Assembly (NCBI GenBank): GCA_947372365.1
Contig: CANBTK010000139.1
Location: forward strand, 1-5,963
Length of the DNA stretch: 5,963 nucleotides
Source: Flavipsychrobacter stenotrophus
GTDB taxonomy: Bacteria; Bacteroidota; Bacteroidia; Chitinophagales; Chitinophagaceae
Direction of reading: 5' to 3'
In this document: positions 1-5,963 of the stretch, in pieces
Layout of the letters: each line of letters opens with the position of its first letter
How positions within the stretch are numbered: position 1 is the first letter of the stretch
Made by a program: the position numbers and the translations under genes
Notes under the pieces: generated by a model
The model's input: only the letters and a program-made list of their open reading frames with translations
The model's database searches: none
What the model was told of the DNA's origin: nothing

Positions 1-427
1 CCAGCGGCATAGTGTGCAATGTGGTATCCATATAGCAACTGGTGCCATTTTGCTCAAACAGCCGCGCAACCGGTATGCGCTGGGTTACTACCATTTGCAG
101 TACCCTGTTGTTATCTACATAAAGCTGTGCCCTTGCCACCCATGGGTCGGCTTCCAGCACCTGCTCCATAGCCTTTATGTCTATTTTCCCTACAGGCGTA
201 TGCGCTATGTCAATACCCCTTTTATTTATAGCCTCGTCCAGTATCTGCGTTTCTTCAATAAAATGGTATTTCTTACCACTGATGATGTGTACTTCCACAT
301 TGCTCAGGGGCTTATTGCTTTCAATATCGGATGCGCTTATCATGGCTATCACACAGCATGTAGATACTACAAGTGTAAAGAACACCTGGAATATTTTCCT
401 GAATGATATTTTGTATTTTACTGCCAT
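1..427 (-). CDS. ftsQ: FtsQ, cell division protein (N-terminal 142 residues; 3' end outside window)
   Basis: Bitopic inner-membrane divisome protein. In studied bacteria FtsQ bridges early and late division proteins through its periplasmic domain. The frame opens at an ATG that shares one base with the murC stop (TAATG) and stays open to the left window edge, giving 142 codons. A weak GGAAAG lies 6 nt before the ATG. Residues 1-12 are short and basic (MAVKYKISFRKI), followed by one hydrophobic segment (about 13-32, containing Cys24-Cys25), then an extracytoplasmic part, matching FtsQ topology. Residues 41-106 fit a POTRA-like domain, including a strand NVEVHIISG (43-51) and EADPWVARAQLYVDN (92-106). 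The following VTQRIPVARLFEQNG (114-128) resembles the start of the FtsQ beta domain. Sequence conservation in FtsQ is low, so the call rests on topology, these patterns and the position directly after murC. ftsA and ftsZ would be expected next. Confidence 0.9.
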   Translation of the reverse strand, partial: MAVKYKISFRKIFQVFFTLVVSTCCVIAMISASDIESNKPLSNVEVHIISGKKYHFIEETQILDEAINKRGIDIAHTPVGKIDIKAMEQVLEADPWVARAQLYVDNNRVLQMVVTQRIPVARLFEQNGTSCYMDTTLHTMPL

Positions 428-1785
428 TATTTGCTTTCCAATATCTCTTTAATAGGCCCAACCAATTTATCAATATCGCCTGCGCCCGCTGTAATAAACA
501 AATCAAGCGGCGCCTGCTTTACGTACTCTAACAAACCTTCTTTCGATAGGATGGTGTTTACTTTATTTGCCATCCTTTCGGTTATCATTTTTGTTGTTAC
601 CCCCTCCATCGGCAATTCGCGTGCCGGGTAAATATCCAGCAGCAGTACCTCATCAGCCATATCAAGGCTATGGGCAAAGCCATCGGCAAAATCGCGCGTG
701 CGGCTGAACAAATGCGGCTGGAATGCTACTACGCACCTCCTGCCGGGGAACAAATGCTTTGCGCTCCGTATAAGCGCCGACAGCTCTTCGGGATGGTGTG
801 CATAGTCATCTATGTACACTACCTTATCTGTCTTTATGATGTACTCAAACCTGCGCCTTATGCCTTTAAAGCCAGCAACAGCCTCTTTCACTTTCCCTGC
901 ATCAATGCCCAGCATCTGTGTAACTGCAATTGCAGCCACCATATTTTCGACATTGTGCATGCCACCAATATTCAGGTGCACGTCAATTATTTCCCAGCCC
1001 GGTGCTACAACATCAAATGTGTAGCCACCCTGCCTTTGCACCATATTGGCGCTATAAATATCAGCCGCATCGTTCTGCAAACTGTAAGTAACTGTTTTGG
1101 GGCCCTTGAGGTCAGCGCCCCTGTGCAGGCCATGCTTTACCAGCAGAGTGCCACCCGCCTTAATGTTTTGGGTGTACTGTATGAAAGCAGCTTCCATTTC
1201 CTCGGCAGTACCATAGATATCCAGATGGTCAGGGTCTATGGCCGTGAGCACTGCAATATCGGGGTACAGTTTTAAAAAGCTACGGTCATATTCATCCGCT
1301 TCTATTACTGCGGTATCGTTGGCGCTGCTCCAGTAGTTGCTCTGGTAGTTTACCGAAATACCACCCAGGAAGGCATTGCAGCCATAACCCGTTTCGCGCA
1401 GCAAATAAGCAATCATGGTAGATATGGTTGTCTTGCCATGGGTACCTGCAACTGTAACCGAAAACAGGCGTTCTGTTATCCACTGCAATACGTCGCTGCG
1501 TTTGTAAACAGGGTAGTTATTATCCTTGTACCAGTTCAGTTCGGCATGGTTTTTAGGTATAGCAGGGGTATAGATGACCAGTTGCGCTTCTTTATCCAGC
1601 AGCGCCAAATCATCGGTATAATGTATGCCCATGCCCTCGCCTCCCAGCTTGGTGGTAAGCGCTGTAACGGTACGGTCGTAGCCGTTCACAACAGTACCCT
1701 GTGCCAGGAAAAACCTTGCCAGGGCGCTCATGCCTATGCCGCCTATACCTACAAAATACACCCTATTTATTCCCCTTACATCCAT
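427..1785 (-). CDS. murC: MurC, UDP-N-acetylmuramate--L-alanine ligase
   Basis: Cytoplasmic ATP-dependent ligase that adds L-Ala to UDP-MurNAc, starting the stem peptide. The 452 residues are typical. The N-terminal UDP-MurNAc domain begins with FVGIGGIGMSALA (11-23). The central ATPase domain has the P-loop GTHGKTT (114-120), EADEYDRSFL (162-171), DPDHLDIY (184-191) and GGMHNVENMVAA (274-285). The C-terminal domain has GIRRRFEY (308-315), DDYAHHPEEL (326-335), FQPHLFSRTRDF (355-366) and TAGAGDID (432-439). GTHGKTT (His where MurD has Asn) and DDYAHHP identify MurC rather than MurD, MurE or Mpl. Mpl is further disfavoured by the dcw context and the length. The ATG shares one base with the murG stop (TAATG), suggesting coupled translation; only a weak AGAG precedes it. 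The stop overlaps the ftsQ start in the same way. No ddl gene lies between murC and ftsQ, unlike in E. coli. Confidence 0.97.
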   Translation of the reverse strand: MDVRGINRVYFVGIGGIGMSALARFFLAQGTVVNGYDRTVTALTTKLGGEGMGIHYTDDLALLDKEAQLVIYTPAIPKNHAELNWYKDNNYPVYKRSDVLQWITERLFSVTVAGTHGKTTISTMIAYLLRETGYGCNAFLGGISVNYQSNYWSSANDTAVIEADEYDRSFLKLYPDIAVLTAIDPDHLDIYGTAEEMEAAFIQYTQNIKAGGTLLVKHGLHRGADLKGPKTVTYSLQNDAADIYSANMVQRQGGYTFDVVAPGWEIIDVHLNIGGMHNVENMVAAIAVTQMLGIDAGKVKEAVAGFKGIRRRFEYIIKTDKVVYIDDYAHHPEELSALIRSAKHLFPGRRCVVAFQPHLFSRTRDFADGFAHSLDMADEVLLLDIYPARELPMEGVTTKMITERMANKVNTILSKEGLLEYVKQAPLDLFITAGAGDIDKLVGPIKEILESK

Positions 1786-2888
1786 TAACTCTTATTTGCT
1801 ATTGCTATTACTTTATGTGCTATCCTTTCGTCAGCGTCCTTTATGGCCATTGCCTGCAGGTTTTGCGACATTGACAATTGTGTTTCCTTATCTGCAAGCA
1901 GTGCTAGCAGCCTCTTTATAAGTTGCGCGCCCGCTTCGCTGTCCTGTATCATTACAGCGCCATTGTTGTTTACCAATGCCATTGCGTTAGCCTTCTGATG
2001 GTCGTCGGCAGCGAACGGGTATGGCACAAATAAAACAGGCTTTCCTGCTATGCACAATTCCGCTATTGCCAGTGCGCCAGCCCTTGAAACCACCACATCT
2101 GCGGCTGCATAAGCATGGCCCATTTCTTTTATAAAACTCACCACCACAACCCTGCCACCGTACTTTGCTGCCTGCTGCTTCGCCTGCTCAAAATAGGGTG
2201 TGCCCGTTTGCCATATCAGCTGCACATTTTCTTTCAGCAATTCATCGAGCCCGGCACCTATTGCTTCATTTATTGACTTCGCGCCCAGGCTGCCGCCTAT
2301 TACCAGCACCGTCTTTAATGTGCTATCCAGCCCGTACCCTTCTTTAGCTTCTTCGGTAGTTACATTAACCGCCGTTATCTCTTTCCTCACCGGGTTGCCG
2401 GTAACAATAATTTTTTCAGCCGGGAAAAACTTATCCATGTTGCTATAAGCCACGCAGATTGATTTTGCCCTTGTGCCTAATATCCTGTTGCTTTTTCCGG
2501 CAAAGGAATTCTGCTCCTGTATAAGGGTGGGTATCCCCATCCCTTGCGCTGCCTGCAGCATAGGGAAGCTGGCATAGCCACCCACGCCTACTACTGCATT
2601 GGGCTTGAATTCCCTCATAATCCTCCTTGCCTGAAACCTGCTTTTTATCAGCTTGTAGGGCAATGAAAGGTTCTTCAGTATATTGCTGCGGTTGAAGCCC
2701 GCAATATCTAAGCCTACTATTTCAAAACCAGCCTGCGGCACCTTTTCCATCTCCATCTTACCCAGCGCGCCCACAAACAATAACTGCGTGCCGGGCTGAA
2801 GCCTTTGTAAGGCTTTGCCCACGGCAATGGCAGGGAAGATATGCCCCCCTGTTCCGCCACCAGCTATTATTACGCGCAAGTTGTTCAT
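1785..2888 (-). CDS. murG: MurG, UDP-GlcNAc:lipid I N-acetylglucosaminyltransferase
   Basis: Peripheral inner-membrane glycosyltransferase (GT28, GT-B fold) that moves GlcNAc from UDP-GlcNAc to lipid I, making lipid II. The 367 residues are normal for the family. The N-terminal acceptor domain has the glycine-rich loop GGGTGGHIFPA (10-20), GVGGYASFP (101-109) and QEQNSFAGKSNR (124-135). TGNPVR (163-168) marks the inter-domain linker. The C-terminal donor domain has GGSLGA (198-203), the UDP-GlcNAc site SRAGALAIAEL (268-278, with the conserved Glu at 277) and PFAADDHQKANA (291-302). The ATG lies 3 nt after the ftsW stop with no Shine-Dalgarno sequence, and the first strand LRVIIAGGGTGG begins immediately, so no earlier start is needed. 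The stop codon overlaps the murC start by 1 nt. Its place directly between the lipid II polymerase ftsW and murC is standard for the dcw cluster. Confidence 0.97.
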   Translation of the reverse strand: MNNLRVIIAGGGTGGHIFPAIAVGKALQRLQPGTQLLFVGALGKMEMEKVPQAGFEIVGLDIAGFNRSNILKNLSLPYKLIKSRFQARRIMREFKPNAVVGVGGYASFPMLQAAQGMGIPTLIQEQNSFAGKSNRILGTRAKSICVAYSNMDKFFPAEKIIVTGNPVRKEITAVNVTTEEAKEGYGLDSTLKTVLVIGGSLGAKSINEAIGAGLDELLKENVQLIWQTGTPYFEQAKQQAAKYGGRVVVVSFIKEMGHAYAAADVVVSRAGALAIAELCIAGKPVLFVPYPFAADDHQKANAMALVNNNGAVMIQDSEAGAQLIKRLLALLADKETQLSMSQNLQAMAIKDADERIAHKVIAIANKS

Positions 2889-2891
2889 CAG

Positions 2892-4211
2892 TTATGTTGT
2901 TGGTGTAGGCATGTTGCCCGGCAATGGTTTCTTTTTGCCGGTAACGCCTGCTGCTATTATTATTTTCGATTCGCCCTTTGTTGCTACCTCCGGCACATCA
3001 TCAACCGCACTCACATCAGAACCCTCAATATTTGATTTCAATTTCTTAGCCCTTGTTTTGTTGATAGCCTCTTCCTCATCTACATACTTGCTCACGCTGA
3101 GTATGATGCCTATTGCTATACTGGTAAACCAGATGGACGAACCACCCATGCTCACCATTGGCAACGTAAGCCCCGTAACCGGCAGCAGGTTTACATTTAC
3201 GCCCATGTTCAGCATGGCCTGGAACACCAGTGTTATGCTCAGCCCCACCGCCAGGAACGCCCCGAACGCATATGGGCACCGCTTAAAAATGAGTATGCTG
3301 CGCCACAAAAACAGCAGGTAGAGCAGTATGAGGAAAGCCCCGCCTATCAGCCCGTATTCTTCTATAATTATCGCATAGATAAAATCGGAGAATGGGAATG
3401 GCAGAAAGTTCCTTTGTATGCTGTTGCCTGGCCCACGGCCGGTAATGCCGCCATTCGCTATCGCAATTTTAGCCTGCTGCACCTGATAGGGGTCATCTTG
3501 CTTTTTACCATTCTGGCTCTTGCCCATGTAGTCCTCTATACGTACTATCCACGTTTTGGCACGGCCATGGCCTGTAGCCAGGGAAACAACAAAAAGCAGC
3601 GTAACACACATCATACCCACTGCTGCCAGGAATAACAGGTGCTTTACCTGTACCCTGCCAATAAAAAATATAATGGAGCAGGTAGTACCCAGCATCAGCG
3701 CCGTAGAAAGGTTAGCGGGCGCAATAAGCATGCACGTAACCAGCATTGGCAGCAGAACGGGGATAAAGCCTTTCCTAAAATCTTTTATTACATCCTTCTT
3801 GATGCTCAGCACCCTTGCCAGGAACATGAACAAAGCCAGCTTGGCTAAGTCCGACGACTGGAAAGTGAGGTTGATGCCCGGCACCGTAATCCACCTAGAG
3901 CCTTCGTGTACGCTCTTGCCAAACAGCAGTGTGTACAACAAAAGCGGAAGGCTGACCAAGTATAAAAACACAGCCCACTTGGCAAACTTGGTATAGTTTA
4001 CATTGTGTACCAGGTAAGTAATGCACAAGCCAAACCCAAGCACCATAACCTGTTTTACGAGGAAGTAGCTTGAGTTTTTTTCGTGCCTGTAATCGAATGT
4101 GCCTGTGGCACTGTATACAGCCAGCAAACTAATAAGCGACAGCAACAGGACTACCGCCCATATCACTTTATCGCCTTTCGTCCTATTCAGTATCTGGTTT
4201 ATCTGGCTCAT
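2892..4211 (-). CDS. ftsW: FtsW, SEDS-family septal peptidoglycan glycosyltransferase
   Basis: Polytopic inner-membrane protein that polymerises lipid II into septal glycan strands, in the SEDS family together with a class B PBP (FtsI). The 439 residues give about ten hydrophobic segments: roughly 17-36, 49-69, 77-97, 122-137, 150-165, 168-185, 191-210, 277-303, 314-340 and 355-376. SEDS signatures are RWITVPG (106-112), FQSSDLAKL (117-125), GRGPGNSIQRNFLP (258-271) with SDFIYAIIIEEYG (275-287), and LPVTGLTLPMVSMGGSS (343-359). D276 aligns with the catalytic Asp of the family (D297 in E. coli FtsW). The first large extracytoplasmic loop (about 211-276) is hydrophilic and carries this residue. 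A cytoplasmic tail of about 63 residues follows the last membrane segment, first charged, then basic and proline-rich, ending in PTPTT. The dcw location between murD and murG favours FtsW over RodA. ATG start 13 nt after murD; murG starts 3 nt after its stop. Confidence 0.96.
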   Translation of the reverse strand: MSQINQILNRTKGDKVIWAVVLLLSLISLLAVYSATGTFDYRHEKNSSYFLVKQVMVLGFGLCITYLVHNVNYTKFAKWAVFLYLVSLPLLLYTLLFGKSVHEGSRWITVPGINLTFQSSDLAKLALFMFLARVLSIKKDVIKDFRKGFIPVLLPMLVTCMLIAPANLSTALMLGTTCSIIFFIGRVQVKHLLFLAAVGMMCVTLLFVVSLATGHGRAKTWIVRIEDYMGKSQNGKKQDDPYQVQQAKIAIANGGITGRGPGNSIQRNFLPFPFSDFIYAIIIEEYGLIGGAFLILLYLLFLWRSILIFKRCPYAFGAFLAVGLSITLVFQAMLNMGVNVNLLPVTGLTLPMVSMGGSSIWFTSIAIGIILSVSKYVDEEEAINKTRAKKLKSNIEGSDVSAVDDVPEVATKGESKIIIAAGVTGKKKPLPGNMPTPTT

Positions 4212-4215
4212 TAAT

Positions 4216-4219
4216 TCCT
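4216..4219 (-). promoter_or_regulatory. Possible Shine-Dalgarno AGGA ahead of ftsW
   Basis: The 13-nt spacer between murD and ftsW reads ttaacaggaatta on the minus strand. It places AGGA 4 nt before the ATG of ftsW. This is the largest gap in the window and the clearest ribosome-binding-like sequence. The spacing is short, and Bacteroidota often initiate without Shine-Dalgarno pairing, so the match may not be functional. Confidence 0.3.
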
Positions 4220-4224
4220 GTTAA

Positions 4225-5580
4225 TTATAAATTGCGTACGGCCTCTTTAAATTGCGTACCCCTATCTTCGTAATTCTTAAATAAATCAAAACTTGCGCAG
4301 CCAGGCGACAGTAAAACAACGTCACCCTTGTCAGCGCAGGCATATGCTGCGAGCACCGCGTCTTTGGCGCTTTTGGTTTCTATAATATCGTCTATAACGT
4401 TTTGAAAATAGGATATGATAGGTTCGTTGTTAACGCCCAGGCATATAATAGCTTTTACCTTTTCCTGCACCAGGCTTAGTATTTCTTTGTAGTCATTGCC
4501 TTTATCCTGCCCGCCCAGTATCAGTACAACCGGCTTGTTCATGCTTTCCAGCGCAAACCAAACCGAGTTAAGGTTAGTGCCCTTGCTGTCATTAATAAAA
4601 TCAACGCCGCGTACTGTGGCCACGTATTCTATCCTGTGCTCCAGCCCTTCAAAAGATTCAAAGCTCTCCCTTATTTTCTCCGTCCTTATTCCTGCTGCCC
4701 TTGCTGATATACCCGCCGCCATAGAGTTAAATTGATTGTGCCTTCCTTTTATAGTCAGGTCATGGACAGATTGTTTTAATTCTTCCCCCCCATAGTTAAT
4801 GTGTAAGTTGTCGCCGTTCACAAATGCCCCTTCGTCTTGTATGTTATTTTCGTCCATTGTAAAGTATACCGTTTTAGCGTGAGTATTATGGGTTGTTAAG
4901 TAGTTGGTAATCGTTGTGTCGTCCTTATTTAATATCAACAAATCTGTTGGCAACTGGTTCTCGGCAATCCTGAATTTTGATGCTACATAATTTTCAAATT
5001 TATAATCGTACCTGTCCAGGTGGTCTGGCGTAATGTTGAGCAGTATCCCTATGTCCGGCCTAAACTGGTGTATGTCATCCAGTTGGAAACTGCTTATCTC
5101 TATTACATACCATTCACATGGTTTTTCGTAAACCTGGCGGGCGAAGCTGTAACCGATATTACCTACCATTGCTACATCGTAACCTGCCGTTTTAAAAATG
5201 TGCCAGGTGAGCTTCGTAGTTGTGCTTTTGCCGTTGCTCCCTGTTATGCCTACTATTTTACTATTGCCTTTATAGCGGTAACCAAACTCTATTTCGCTGC
5301 ACACTTCAATGCCCGCAGCCCGCACCTGCTTCATTACCGGGGCCTTTTCCGGTATTCCGGGGCTCTTTACCAAACAAACTGCGTTAAGTACTTTTGCCTC
5401 GGTATGGCCACCCTCCTCATACGCTATGCCCGCTGCATCCAGTTCCTTTTTAAACTGCTCTTTTATCTTGCCGCCGTCGCTTACAAACACATCCCAGCCT
5501 TGCTGCTTTCCCAGCAGTGCAGCACCTACGCCGCTTTCGGCAGCGCCAAGTATTACCAGCCTTTTTGTATCTGTTGCCAC
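4225..5580 (-). CDS. murD: MurD, UDP-N-acetylmuramoyl-L-alanine--D-glutamate ligase
   Basis: Cytoplasmic ATP-dependent ligase that adds D-Glu to UDP-MurNAc-L-Ala, the second amino acid of the peptidoglycan stem. The 451 residues match the family's usual length. The N-terminal nucleotide-sugar binding domain opens with LGAAESGVG (11-19). The central ATPase domain has the P-loop GSNGKST (114-120), EISSFQLD (161-168), NITPDHLDRY (182-191) and SKFRIAEN (201-208). In that last motif K202 aligns with the lysine carbamylated in E. coli MurD (K198). KGRHNQFN (278-285) closes the central domain. The C-terminal domain has GLEHRIEYV (312-320), NDSKGTN (330-336), ILGGQDKG (354-361) and LSPGCASFDLFKNYEDRG (424-441). 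The start is a GTG 2 nt after the mraY stop. It is chosen because the Rossmann strand begins only six residues later and no in-frame ATG is seen nearby upstream. There is no clear ribosome binding site, so translation probably depends on coupling to mraY. ftsW follows after 13 nt. Confidence 0.97.
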   Translation of the reverse strand: MATDTKRLVILGAAESGVGAALLGKQQGWDVFVSDGGKIKEQFKKELDAAGIAYEEGGHTEAKVLNAVCLVKSPGIPEKAPVMKQVRAAGIEVCSEIEFGYRYKGNSKIVGITGSNGKSTTTKLTWHIFKTAGYDVAMVGNIGYSFARQVYEKPCEWYVIEISSFQLDDIHQFRPDIGILLNITPDHLDRYDYKFENYVASKFRIAENQLPTDLLILNKDDTTITNYLTTHNTHAKTVYFTMDENNIQDEGAFVNGDNLHINYGGEELKQSVHDLTIKGRHNQFNSMAAGISARAAGIRTEKIRESFESFEGLEHRIEYVATVRGVDFINDSKGTNLNSVWFALESMNKPVVLILGGQDKGNDYKEILSLVQEKVKAIICLGVNNEPIISYFQNVIDDIIETKSAKDAVLAAYACADKGDVVLLSPGCASFDLFKNYEDRGTQFKEAVRNL

Positions 5581-5582
5581 AG

Positions 5583-5963
5583 CTATTGCATTTTTAATGT
5601 TACTATACTCATTATTGCCAGTATGATGCCCACTATCCAGAACCTTGTAACTATTTTAGATTCGTGGTAGCCCAGCTTCTGGTAATGGTGGTGCAGCGGC
5701 GACATTAAAAATATCCTCCTGCCCTCGCCATATTTTTTCTTCGTCCTTTTAAAATACCATACCTGCAGCATCACCGAAATGTTTTCGACCAGGAAGATGC
5801 CGCATATAATAGGTATCAATAACTCTTTGCGTACAGCGATGGCCAGTGTGGCTATAATGCCGCCCAATGCCAGGCTGCCCGTATCGCCCATAAACACCTG
5901 TGCAGGGTAGGCGTTGTACCAAAGGAAGCCTACGCAAGCCCCTATAAACGCGCCTATGAAAAT
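5583..5963 (-). CDS. mraY: MraY, phospho-MurNAc-pentapeptide transferase (C-terminal 126 residues; 5' end outside window)
   Basis: Integral membrane enzyme that transfers phospho-MurNAc-pentapeptide from its UDP carrier to undecaprenyl phosphate, making lipid I on the cytoplasmic face of the inner membrane. The reading frame is open from the right window edge to a TAG stop, so only the last 126 residues are seen. Fragment residues 17-30 read [14 protein letters not shown], the conserved MraY loop. Its Asp (fragment residue 27) corresponds to the third catalytic aspartate, D267 in E. coli. Residues 88-94 read SPLHHHY, the diagnostic histidine triad of MraY that separates it from the related WecA family. 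Hydrophobic segments flank both loops (about 1-14, 29-40, 44-60 and 108-124). Internal Met or GTG codons near 5897 are not the start, because conserved MraY sequence continues upstream of them. murD follows after 2 nt. No truncation or frameshift is visible in the part present. Confidence 0.97.
   Translation of the reverse strand: MFIGAFIGACVGFLWYNAYPAQVFMGDTGSLALGGIIATLAIAVRKELLIPIICGIFLVENISVMLQVWYFKRTKKKYGEGRRIFLMSPLHHHYQKLGYHESKIVTRFWIVGIILAIMSIVTLKMQ

Noticed and set aside
14..406. 130-codon plus-strand frame at the left edge
   Set aside because: It is antisense to the FtsQ reading frame, which has the right topology and position. The plus-strand translation shows no domain.
670..1275. 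201-codon open frame on the plus strand opposite murC
   Set aside because: It lies wholly antisense to conserved murC sequence, and its translation is rich in Cys, His and Tyr with no recognisable domain. It is a shadow of the murC frame.
2815..3321. 168-codon open frame on the plus strand opposite the murG start and ftsW 3' end
   Set aside because: Its hydrophobic, Pro/Thr/Ser-rich translation is what antisense of membrane-protein codons gives. No start context or family motif supports it.
4212..4224. Largest intergenic gap, considered for a promoter, terminator or small RNA
   Set aside because: Thirteen A/T-rich bases are too few for any of these, and there is no hairpin. At most it holds a ribosome binding site.
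4995..5002. Bacteroidota -7 promoter-like TAAATTTG (TAnnTTTG) on the minus strand
   Set aside because: It lies inside murD with no TTG/TTTG partner element at the expected upstream distance. Such 8-mers occur often by chance.
5020..5670. 216-codon open frame on the plus strand opposite murD and the end of mraY
   Set aside because: It is antisense to two well-supported genes and crosses their junction. Its composition is Tyr/Cys-rich and it has no recognisable family motif.
1..5963. Whole-window search by eye for repeats, mobile elements, CRISPR, tRNA/rRNA, toxin-antitoxin or defence genes
   Set aside because: The minus strand is essentially fully occupied by six intact or edge-cut housekeeping genes. 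No repeated units, terminal inverted repeats or stretches of unlike composition were seen, so no novel system is claimed.

Overview
The window is one uninterrupted, co-directional block of the dcw (division and cell wall) cluster, read entirely on the minus strand. In transcription order it runs from high to low coordinates: mraY (3' part only), murD, ftsW, murG, murC and ftsQ (5' part only). All six products are recognised from family motifs in the translated sequence. Both end genes are cut by the window edges, and the four middle genes look complete and intact.

The protein signatures point to Bacteroidota, most likely the Chitinophagales/Sphingobacteriales side. Examples are FtsW with an FQSSDLAKL motif and a GRGPGNSIQRNFLP catalytic loop, MurD with GAAESGVGA and LSPGCASFDLFKNYEDRG, and an FtsQ of the Bacteroidota type that directly follows murC. 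The near absence of strong Shine-Dalgarno sequences and the moderate GC content fit this. The exact genus cannot be read from this sequence.

Packing is extreme. Gene junctions are 2 nt (mraY/murD), 13 nt (murD/ftsW), 3 nt (ftsW/murG), a 1-nt TAATG overlap (murG/murC) and another 1-nt TAATG overlap (murC/ftsQ). No intergenic space could hold a promoter, a terminator or an extra gene, so the block is inferred to be one polycistronic unit with translational coupling. The promoter must lie upstream, beyond the right edge of the window.

Together the genes take peptidoglycan precursors from the cytoplasm to the division site. MurC and MurD add L-Ala and D-Glu to UDP-MurNAc. MraY loads the finished UDP-MurNAc-pentapeptide onto undecaprenyl phosphate to give lipid I. 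MurG adds GlcNAc to give lipid II. FtsW polymerises lipid II during septation, and FtsQ is a scaffold of the divisome. MurE, MurF, FtsI and FtsZ/FtsA are not in view but would be expected on either side.

I found no mobile element, RNA gene, CRISPR array, foreign-looking island or unexplained stretch. This is an ordinary, highly conserved housekeeping region, and I do not see a previously undescribed system in it. The findings are small points of gene structure and are scored low.
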